A stretch of 64,000 nt of DNA from Tubulanus polymorphus. Lineage: Eukaryota > Nemertea > Palaeonemertea > Tubulaniformes > Tubulanidae. The position numbers were made by a program, and so were the translations under genes. This document shows positions 18,200 to 64,000 of this stretch, piece after piece. The notes under the pieces were generated by a model. That model saw nothing but the letters and a program-made list of their open reading frames with translations, was not told the origin of the DNA and ran no database searches. The number at the start of each line of letters is the position of its first letter. The first letter of the stretch is position 1. The stretch is taken from the NCBI RefSeq assembly GCF_964204645.1, contig NC_134034.1:558001-622000 (forward strand). The letters are read 5' to 3'.

Positions 18200-19370
18200 A
18201 AACTAGGAGACTATCTTGCTAAAATGCCAATTAAATCATGAGTGTTACTAATTCTGCACCGACAACCGTTTGAAAGGAAAGGTATGAACGATTTTGTGAA
18301 AAATGTAACTTAGGCGATCAGACAAATTCTGGAAACGTCCCAGTTCTCTCGTGTACAATGAATTTACTCCCCCAAACTGTGAAAATAGACCTAGATAACT
18401 GTATTTCTAACTGATATATAATTATAGTGATCATTGTCTGTATTTTTCTATTGTACTTTGCTTACCGAATTCCATGAAAACCACTTAGATATAAATACCT
18501 TTCGGAATTTAGATGTATTAAAAAATCCAACTTTAAATGTGGCTGAATTCATCAAATAGGTCCATAGATGTATATAAATCCGTCCATATATATTAGTGCA
18601 AGTGTCCTGTTTATTAAGTTTTGAAATGCTTTTATCTCCATCCATGCAATCAATTGTAAATGCTCATTTTTCCAAAATATATACCGTGGAAATGGTTCGA
18701 GTGTAATAAACATTTGTTCGTATTCGCCTTATTGACATACGCAGCCGTTTCTTAATAAAGTTCAATAATTACGTGTTGCCTAATAGAATGATAAGTACCG
18801 AACGTTTTCACATCGCGAAGAACCTCTGGGGTCTTGCATTTAACAGATGGGTCGATTGAAGTTCTACAAGATTGCCGGAGAATCGGGTTCGAATCCCGTA
18901 TAGCTGGAAAAGTATGGAGTCAGAATGTGAGAATGTCAGGGACAAAGAAACATAAACAAAACCACGACTACGACCACACCCTCGCGAAAACAAAACCAAT
19001 TTCGAAAAAGCTCTTGGAAACAATCAACTGATCAATCTATAAAAAATGTGCTAGACTTAATTATTCAATTCGATATATTTCTACGATAATGAAAATATCC
19101 GATTCGCCTGTGTTTCACAACCAGGAACCTGTGAAATTGATTCATAGACACAGAGAATCATGAGAACCTCCATTACATGAACATGTATCTGGCTAACGCA
19201 CGCACGCCCTAAACCCACCATTACACGTGCTCGCACGACTAGTTCGCCATCTATCGGAAATCACCGTTTAACACAACAGCAACTGAACATAAAAGTTACG
19301 ACGATATGAACCAGTATCAGAACAATTTCACCACTTAGTAGTAGTCTGTGGCAGGGGAGGGCGGACTAAA
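18200..19370. other. 3' flank of WSC gene 2
   Basis: AATAAA at 18705 and 18755. A tRNA B-box-like GGGTTCGAATCCCGTATAGC lies at about 18886-18906 without a matching A box or cloverleaf, so it is probably a decayed SINE. No gene recognised. Confidence 0.4.
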
Positions 19371-19610
19371 AACAATCCTTTTCCGGAAGCTGTTTCTGCG
19401 ATAAGATACCGTGACGTCACAGTGCGGCCACGCGTTACAATGTTGTGAACGTCAAAAACATCAACGCCATAAACTCAGCGTAACAAACCGAACGCCGACC
19501 GGAAACACAACAAAGGAAGCACGAACGTCGACGCTAACGACCAACCCCACACCGGAAATAAACCAGCGCTAACTCCGCCGGATCACGTGATAACCTGCGA
19601 TTCCGGTGAA
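19370..19610. promoter_or_regulatory. Promoter-like region with CRE, ETS and E-box motifs
   Basis: TTTTCCGGAAGC near 19380, GTGACGTCACAG at about 19411-19422, ACCGGAAAC and ACCGGAAAT near 19500-19560, and GATCACGTGATAA near 19582. Such clusters are typical of housekeeping promoters. No start codon or exon could be attached to it. It could be an upstream promoter of the RING gene or of an unseen non-coding transcript. Confidence 0.35.
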
Positions 19611-19860
19611 ATATCTACATTTTAGTTTTGTTTCATTGTATAATAAATCGTTTATTTGTATTTCTCAGAAATAACGATAATTTCAGTTTATGTTACAACC
19701 TCCAATCCGCAAACAAATAAACCAATTATTTACTTAAACTGCTCACGTATCAATCAGTATTTCCGATTCCTGCATCGCTTCAGACATCTCACATCCGGGC
19801 TCTTCACCCCTTAGACATTCAGACATCCAAGGACCCTGCGCAAACTCTGTACCTGAGTCC

Positions 19861-19955
19861 AGGGTCCAGTTTCACAGTTCCGAGTCAACTCATTGAAAAT
19901 GAACTAAACTTTAACTTAGAGTTAACTCTAACTCACAACTGTGGAACTGGGCCCA
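19861..19955. mobile_element. MITE-like foldback, CAGTTCCACAG family
   Basis: GGTCCAGTTTCACAGTT ... GAAAATGAAC ... GAGTTAACTCTAACTCACAA, ending CTGTGGAACTGGGCCC. Inverted terminal arms and core match 49032-49141 and 61751-61860. Confidence 0.65.
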
Positions 19956-20314
19956 GGACATTTAGAGAAGGAGAGGAGAGTTCACAAAAAATGTTTTGTT
20001 TGAGACGAGAAAATTCTGACTCCACTTGAGCTACGTTCAAATTAACCCAGATAACAAGATGACAGCCTTTTAGTTTTTTCTTAGAGAGAAAGAGATTGGT
20101 GTTGTGGTTTTCTAGGTTACGGATAACTCAAGTAGTGTTTCTGGTCACAAGAGCAACATCTTCAATAAACACTTCTACCAGAATATATATTAGTTTTAAT
20201 ATCAAAACCGTTTATTTTCGAGTCGCGTTGTCCATTCTAACCGGGTGAAGGTCACAACACACAAGGTCAAGGTTATAAAATTTCACTGAGTCGTTCATGA
20301 ACTACCGTGCAGCT

Positions 20315-20405
20315 GTGGCGACACCTAGGGGCTAGAGCAAACACTAAGGTTCTCAGCGATCTCGTTTCACAGCTGTAGCGACCCCTAGCGAGTGGAACAG
20401 ACACC
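20315..20405. repeat. Pair of CTAGGGG/GCGACMCCTAG repeats
   Basis: AGCTGTGGCGACACCTAGGG and AGCTGTAGCGACCCCTAGCG, about 57 bp apart, with AACACTAAGGTTC between. This is the dispersed family also at 23790, 42045 and 56725. Confidence 0.6.
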
Positions 20406-20449
20406 AACTCTTCCAGTCAAGTTATCCGCGTTCATTGAATGGCTATCTA

Positions 20450-20665
20450 ACTCTTCTCTCTCCCTTCTCTCTCCAATCTCTCTTGGCCTTTCTTCTCTCT
20501 CGCCTCTCTCTCATCTCTCTCTCTCTCCTCTCCCCTCGCTCCCCAACTCCTCTCGGCCTCTCTCCTCACTCCAGCCTCTCTCGGCCTCTCTCCTCTCTCC
20601 AGCCTCTTTGGTCTCTCTCTCTCTCACCCTCTCCTTCCCGTCTCTCTCCCTCTCTCTCTAATAAA
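20450..20665 (+). repeat. CT-rich microsatellite
   Basis: Imperfect CTCTCTCCC/TCGGCCTCTCTCC tract that creates low-complexity open frames but no gene. Confidence 0.85.
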
Positions 20666-21063
20666 CTACCCTTTCACAGAATACACGACTCAGTCGGTAT
20701 GCGTATAAAAGGTTATTGTGGAGCTAATGAACGTCTCGGAGAGGAAATAATTCAGGTGCGCTGCATTAACCGTAAAGCCTCGATTAGATCACACAGCTGA
20801 AATTCTGTGTATCTGATGATGGTGCGTGATCAATGATATTTCTCGTGTCAGAGTACACAGTATTTTCCCGATCTCCTCTCTCTCTGTGAAGTAGGCGCAG
20901 CGTATATACTTGTCATAGTGTTCACATCATACAGCGACGATCGACGTCATTTTAGTATTTTGTACTTGCAATGTCGCTGAATACAAGACTGCGGTATAGA
21001 ATTATAACGGGGAAATCGGCGGTCGCTTTTTGGGCTTAAAGTCTTACGGTAAGACATCGTGTG

Positions 21064-21184
21064 CTGTTGGTTGCACAGTCGTAAGTCCAAAAATGGTCGG
21101 TCTTAGTTGTTAGATTGGCTACAGAACTAAGTTGGTCTTTAAGACTGGTCTTAAGTCTAAGGCGTGGTCTATGCAACTGACCCT
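21064..21184. mobile_element. MITE-like foldback, CAGTTGCACAG family
   Basis: GTTGGTTGCACAGTCGTAAG at the left and GGCGTGGTCTATGCAACTGACC at the right; internal TCTTAAGTCTAAG and TAGATTGGCTACAGAACTAA are shared with 43885-44020. Confidence 0.65.
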
Positions 21185-21333
21185 AGGACAGTTCGCTACT
21201 TGTCTTGGTAAAATGACGAACAAACCGGTCTTTGAATGAACGTTAAAAAAATTTTTGGCCAGGGAGTCTTTAAGCCCGTTTAGAGTTTCATGTCACGGGA
21301 TCACAGACTTGTCAGCTCGTTGTCGCATCGTTG

Positions 21334-21352
21334 CTGCTGCTGCTGCTGCCGC

Positions 21353-21449
<97 letters not shown>

Positions 21450-21462
21450 GCTGCTGCTGCTG
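21334..21462 (+). repeat. CTG/CAG trinucleotide repeat, ~43 units
   Basis: About 129 bp of CTG interrupted by CCGCCG near the left and CCG near the right end. It lies some 660 bp before the start codon of the RING gene. Open frames in it (poly-Ala, poly-Cys, poly-Gln) are repeat artefacts. Confidence 0.95.
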
Positions 21463-21547
21463 GCTGAGTATTTGAGCGTCTGAATCCCTCAATACTGGCT
21501 TAAAGTAAATATACACGATAATATGATATACTGTACCGTGGGCCTGT

Positions 21548-21672
21548 TGTAGATAGGAGGAGTAGAGGGAGAGCTAGCAGAGAGAGTGAGCGAGGAGAGT
21601 AAGAGGAGTGGGGGAGAGGAGAGGGGGAGGGACGGAGGGAAGAGAGAGGGAGAGAAGGAGAGAGGGGATGAT
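21548..21672 (+). repeat. GA-rich microsatellite
   Basis: GGAGAGAGGGAGAG-type purine tract, imperfect. Confidence 0.8.
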
Positions 21673-22009
21673 GACAGTTAGGTAGATAGATATGTATATA
21701 TGTGTGTAATCTATATGTCGGTACTGCGATGATGAATAAGATCGATTCGGAAGCAGATGAAATCCAGAGTGAGTCGCTCGAGTCGAGTCGAGACGAGACG
21801 AGTCGAGACGAGTTGTCTGTGGAGTTGAGCGCGAACGACACTACTGTGTGTGTAACCGCTGTGTGTTACATCGCATTCATAATCCCTATATATCTACTAC
21901 TACTGCTGATGCTGCTGCTGCTGCTGCTGCCGGTGCTGGTGCTGCTGATGCTGTCACCGACGTAAAAAAATTCATAAGCCTTTTCTTCCGTGAAGAACGA
22001 ACACAGAGA

Positions 22010-22125
22010 GAGACGGACGGACAACAGCGCGCGCGCGCGTGCGTGACGTAGAACCCACCTCGACCAATCAGCGTCGATCGTCTACGCGAACGCGCGTGTG
22101 ACGTCACGACCGTATAGCAATAGAA
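22010..22125 (+). promoter_or_regulatory. Putative promoter/5' UTR of the RING gene
   Basis: CpG-rich sequence with (CG)n at about 22027-22039, a CCAAT box at 22064-22068 in CGACCAATCAGCG, and a perfect CRE TGACGTCA at 22099-22106, 20 bp before the start codon. Confidence 0.6.
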
Positions 22126-60103
<37,978 letters not shown>

Positions 60104-60315
60104 GACCGGCCGGTGGCGCCATCTTCGTTTTGTAGTTCCCGGAAAACAATGCCAGCAGAATTAACGAGACACGAGATTTTTTAGTAGGTTTAACATCATC
60201 GATGACGTCTGTGCTTTTTTTGTGGCGACGCAAAAATTAAAATTGCGGTAGAATTTATTAATAATGACCATAGTATAAACCATACGTATGATACTACGTT
60301 TAGAAACCGTCACAA

Positions 60316-60530
60316 ATATCCGTGTGGTACGTAGGCAATATCTGTGCAATATGACGTCACTGCTTTCTGTTTGTAAGGAGCAACTGGTAACAAGTGAGGT
60401 GTCTGGTACGTAGGCGTTATCTGCGCAATATGACGTTACTGCTTCGTGCGTAAACAAGCTACTGGGAAAAGTGAGGTGAACAGATCCCGTGTGGTACGTA
60501 GGCAAGGTCCGCGCAATATGACGTCACTGT
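60316..60530 (+). repeat. ~88-bp repeat with CRE-like ATGACGTCACTG, three units
   Basis: CGTGTGGTACGTAGGCAATA, TCTGTGCAATATGACGTCAC, TGCTTTCTGTTTGTAAGGAG and AAGTGAGGTG occur three times. Lies 210 bp after the RING gene stop. Confidence 0.85.
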
Positions 60531-60639
60531 TTCATGTGTAAACGAGCTACTGAGAAAAGTGAGATGAATGCGGATGATGAATTGAATCTAAATTGGAATC
60601 GACGGCGTTAGATTAAACAGAAATACCAATAGAACCGAT

Positions 60640-60700
60640 CGTGCCACACTGGGATTCGAACCTGATGGCATCGCGAGCAGCTCCACCAATCGAAACACAA
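60640..60700 (-). mobile_element. Short tRNA-like fragment, minus strand
   Basis: Minus-strand GATGCCATCAGGTTCGAATC followed by CCAGTGTGGCA, the family of 36541 and 47470. Confidence 0.45.
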
Positions 60701-60904
60701 TCCCCCGACGACGAAACGCTAGTTGGATGCAACGGACCGTGACGTCAAACGCTGACGAGTTGAAGAATATCCCCGAAGAGAGAAGAGAAGAGAGGAGAGA
60801 AGAGAGAAGAGAAGAGAGATATCACGCGAGCTATTCATAATAGTCTCACTGTGAATATGGTTGTGGTGCTGAGGTAGCGGTCTCACTGTATCAGTATTTG
60901 GGTG

Positions 60905-61280
60905 ATAGTAGCATGCACCCGGACTAACGGTCTTCTAGGGCGCGATCTTCAGCATGTACCCGGACTAACGGTCCTCCAGGGCGCGACCTTCAGCATGTAC
61001 CCGGATTAACGGTCCTCCAGGGCGCGACCTTCAGCATGCACCCGGACTAACGGTCCTCCAGGGCGCGACCTTCAGCATGTACCCGGACTAACGGTCCTCC
61101 AGGGCGCGACCTTCAGCATGCACCCGGACTAACGGTCCTCCAGGGCGCGACCTTCAGCATGCACCCGGACTAACGGTCCTCCAGGGCGCGACCTTCAGCA
61201 TGCACCCGGACTAACGGTCCTCCAGGGCGCGATCTTCAGCATGCACCCGGACTAACGGTCCTCTAGGGCGCGATCTTCGG
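60905..61280 (+). repeat. 41-bp minisatellite CAGCATGCACCCGGACTAAC
   Basis: About nine units of CAGCATGCACCCGGACTAAC plus GGTCCTCCAGGGCGCGACCTT. AATAAA at 61305, just after the array, is the first good poly(A) signal downstream of the RING gene, so the array may lie in its 3' UTR. Confidence 0.93.
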
Positions 61281-61750
61281 GCAATTCACTATCGGTGCCG
61301 AGAAAATAAAACGGAGTTACCCCTAAATATCATCCTTGGTGAACTCCTACCTCGTTCAGTTGCTAGCGGCAATAATTCTACATATTGTGATCTCAAACAA
61401 CGAACAGAAGTAAAAACTTAAAACATATCAAATCAATACTAATCAACTGATCCAGCTCCGCAGTTGTGAGAACTCAGCGAAATTGTTTCATTTTCACTTG
61501 TGTCAATTCTAGACTCAAGCTATGGAACTATGGGCCCAGGTCAACTCTGAACCGTGACGAATGCAATGCATATCCAGTGTAAGTCGGTCATTCTAGTTCA
61601 TGCACATTTTCACGCGTGAACAGGTGACAGGGGAAGGGGGAGGGGCTGTTTGGAGATGTAGGGGTGTGGTCAAAATGGTGAGCATCTCACGTAAACAGGA
61701 AGGTAGGAGAAATAAGGGACCATAATTCGAAGTATATATTTTACATACCA

Positions 61751-61860
61751 GGACCCAGTTCCACAGTTGTGAGTTAGAGTTAACTCTGAGTTACGATAAG
61801 TTCATTTTCAATGTTTTAACCCAGGGTCAAATCTTAACTCAGAACTGTGGAACTGGACCC
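61751..61860. mobile_element. MITE-like foldback, CAGTTCCACAG family (110 bp)
   Basis: Left GGACCCAGTTCCACAGTTGT, right CAGAACTGTGGAACTGGACC. The same 110-bp length as 49032-49141, with the core inverted (TTCATTTTCAATG). Confidence 0.85.
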
Positions 61861-62074
61861 TGCGCATTATGTAACGTGACCAATGGCTTTAATTGGAATA
61901 AACAATAGCGATGAACTTAGTACGATGATAGTGCAAGCTGTTTATAAGCAGATATTGGTATCGATTTTCATGAAACGGTTATTCTTTTATGAGTTACCCG
62001 GATGTGACCCGGATATGGCGGGGCAGACGCGATCCTTGAAACCGGTCGTGGACGATTAACAAAGATGATTCATG

Positions 62075-62215
62075 GCTTATAAAAAACATGGCTGCCTCTA
62101 TAAATCAACCTATGACGTCATTTATTATCGATATATTTGATGTAGTGGAAAACGAGATCTATTATCTACAGCAATAATTGCGTGATGTCATAGGGGGATT
62201 TATAGAGGCAGCCAT
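62075..62215. repeat. TATGACATCATC family, inverted pair
   Basis: CATGGCTGCCTCTATAAATC, AACCTATGACGTCATTT forward, then GTGATGTCATAGGGGGATTT and ATAGAGGCAGCCATC reversed, forming a foldback of about 140 bp. Confidence 0.7.
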
Positions 62216-62219
62216 CAAT

Positions 62220-64000
62220 TACAATATCCTCGGGAGTTGATAACGTATTCGGGGATTTTCCACTGCTAGAAGGCGCAAAACCCCGGCTCTATTTTGCCTT
62301 TGTATCACTGTAATAGCCCCCCCCCCCGAAACTCAACTCCAATCGCATATAACTGTAATTTCTCAACTGATACTCGAAAAACAATGAGCAATAATTGGTG
62401 GAAATATCATTCAAATATTCAAATCGTAACGGAAGAAACTTTCGCTGTATTTTAGCAATTTATATCGTTATTCATGATCGGGATATCGACTGCTACTGTG
62501 GCAATTAAGGTTTCTACAATACCGACCGCTAGTCGTGCCATCTGGTGGTATAACTTGTGCGCGCGCCGGTACCCCGGCCCGGGTAGTCCCCGAACATCAT
62601 TTAATCATTCAATGATCAAATATATTGTCACTTCATAAAGTATAATTATAGACATCACAATAGTCATAAAATCAGCAAATTATTGAGAAAATAATGATAA
62701 TTTTATACGAAATGTTGATTGAACATTGACCATTTTACCGTACATATTCTCTGTATAGTATTACACGCGCTTCCGAATTATTATTCTTCTCGACCGTACA
62801 GTGCTGCCACCTACGACGACGATTCGGTTGTAGGAAGCGCTGCGCGATCTTGGAGACACACGAGGCTTTTTAGATTAAAAACTAGATAGGTTCGTTCGGA
62901 CGTATTAATCATCTCGCAGATGTCGCAGCACACATTTTTAAAACATATTTTTGATTCCTATCGCCCTCGGCGGAGAGGGTTTACGTCTAATGATGTCCCG
63001 AGAATGATTTTGAGGATTTTTTTAAAGATTTTTTTTCTGAAACCTTTTCTTGGAAGAATTTCGTGTTCTCAGTTAAATCTCAAAATGAAGAATCGGTCTT
63101 TATTTTCAGAACCTGGTTTTAGTCAATGTTAAACATGATATCAGTACCGAATATAGTCTTCACTTCCGGTTTACAGAGACACCTTTCGAGCGTTAAACGC
63201 ACTATATTACTGCCAAAATAGATTCGATGTTTTCCTTATTGAAATGATTTATGATTTGATAATAAGACGTTGGGGTACGGGTTGGGTTTAGGGTGGGGAT
63301 GTGGTGTATTTATTATTATGATTGTTTAAAGATTAGTATTATATGTTATATAATGTATTAGATTTTGTTAGCGTTTATCAATGATTTTTATGAACCCGGT
63401 TTTATAGACTGCACGTCAAAAACTATTTTTGTTGTTGTTATGGTATCAATTTGCGGCCTGGATCGATCTGTACCCCTCAGCCAAGTCTAAACCCTCATTC
63501 CCCAGGTTCCACGAGTGCTCCCAGTACTTCAGTACTTTATTTGAGACATTTTAAATCGAAAATGAACAACAAACAGCAGACATTAGACATTTTATCAGAA
63601 CACACACTTTCAAAAACTGATCCCGACCACACCTAGCACCATGATCTGGTTGAATGTCACGAGGGGTGTAGGTCTCAGGCTGCTGTAGATCTCAGTTGCA
63701 AGAAAGTCGGGTTTAAACGCGATTCAGTCTATACTAAACCGGGTTTTACAACAGTAACTAGAAAAAGTATTAATTACAGATTAGTTTAAATTTACACGTC
63801 ACTGTATTACTGTAAATAGTTCTTTAAATATCGTCCATGACACAGATGAGACGGTAGTGGAAAATCGGTTTGGACACGTTTACTGTGGCAAGTGATGATT
63901 ACACTGTGGCAAGGGAGGATCCACCAGGGGCGCTTCAGTGAAATGTTAGTCTACTACGTGGATCCGAGCAATGTGGTGGTGGGATATCCGTCTTTCCAGG
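62220..64000. other. 3' flank without recognised gene
   Basis: A C-run at 62320, AT-rich sequence, and a single CTCF-like GTCGTGCCATCTGGTGG at about 62533. Repeats GTTTACTGTGGCAAGTGATG and ACACTGTGGCAAGGGAGGAT with CCACCAGGGGCGCTTCAG lie at 63875-63930. A 70-codon frame at 62920-63132 is unassigned. Confidence 0.35.

Larger units (their letters stand above)
12350..18200 (+). repeat. Tandem segmental duplication of the PAN-WSC gene, unit ~3.6-3.8 kb
   Basis: Segment 1 (about 12370-15640) and segment 2 (about 15955-18200) align from the upstream CCTAGTGTAGTGCAGGCAAG block through AGACAGACATCATTCAGGGC, the promoter/5' UTR, three exons, and the 3' block GAGGGCGTTAAATCTGCCAA. The copies differ mostly by minisatellite length inside intron 1 and in the 5' flank. 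Confidence 0.85.

Noticed and set aside
18870-18910. Possible tRNA gene (GGGTTCGAATCCC)
   Set aside because: Only the T-arm-like part is present; no A box or acceptor stem pairs.
21255-21516. Poly-Ala, poly-Cys and poly-Gln frames
   Set aside because: Translation of a CTG/CAG repeat in three frames; no flanking domain.
62920-63132. 70-codon frame starting MSQHTFLKHIFDSYRPRRRG
   Set aside because: No homology recognised, T-rich composition and no promoter or splice context; left unannotated.

Overview
This is nuclear DNA from an animal. Genes are split by GT-AG introns, proteins match animal families, and simple repeats and minisatellites are extremely abundant. The mix of genes (a GATOR2 WDR24 orthologue, small secreted PAN/WSC proteins) and CTCF-like sites suggests an invertebrate, perhaps a spiralian such as a mollusc. 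That placement is inference. There are no operons, prophages or CRISPR arrays.

Genes. (1) Positions 1-366, minus strand, hold the N-terminal part of a Ser/Pro/Gly/Arg-rich protein resembling MPLKIP/TTDN1, cut by the window edge. (2) Head to head with it, about 535 bp away, is a complete WDR24 gene (902-10996, plus). I assembled it as 17 coding exons and 811 codons, with six or seven WD40 blades and a C-terminal zinc-finger/RING module. (3) Two tandemly duplicated three-exon genes (12676-15420 and 16501-17978, plus) encode secreted proteins of 192 and 194 residues, each with a signal peptide, a PAN/apple-like domain and a WSC domain. (4) A gene of about 199 codons (22126-60103, plus) encodes a membrane segment, a coiled coil and a C-terminal C3HC4 RING. 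Its first intron is about 35.2 kb and fills most of the window. (5) A protein-like open frame of about 75 codons lies at 52045-52270 on the minus strand inside that intron.

Non-coding landscape. Introns and spacers are packed with tandem repeats with units of 2-92 bp, and with short dispersed elements: foldback MITE-like elements sharing CAGTT-CA ends; a repeat with a TATGACATCATC core; two sets of short repeats carrying CTCF-like cores (CCACTAGGTGGCGC, CACTAGAGGGC); tRNA-derived SINEs linked to a minisatellite; and a repeat that ends in CT-rich tails. I recognised no transposase or reverse transcriptase.

How parts relate. WDR24 is a subunit of GATOR2, which activates TORC1 at the lysosome. 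The RING protein is probably a membrane-anchored ubiquitin-ligase-like protein. The WSC proteins are probably extracellular and may bind carbohydrate. No shared pathway is implied by their neighbourhood. The most interesting observations are tandem copies of an exon/donor junction in WDR24, a duplicated acceptor that creates a poison splice choice, a heptad coiled coil that ties the two sides of a 35-kb intron together, and repeat families that spread CTCF-like sites through that intron.
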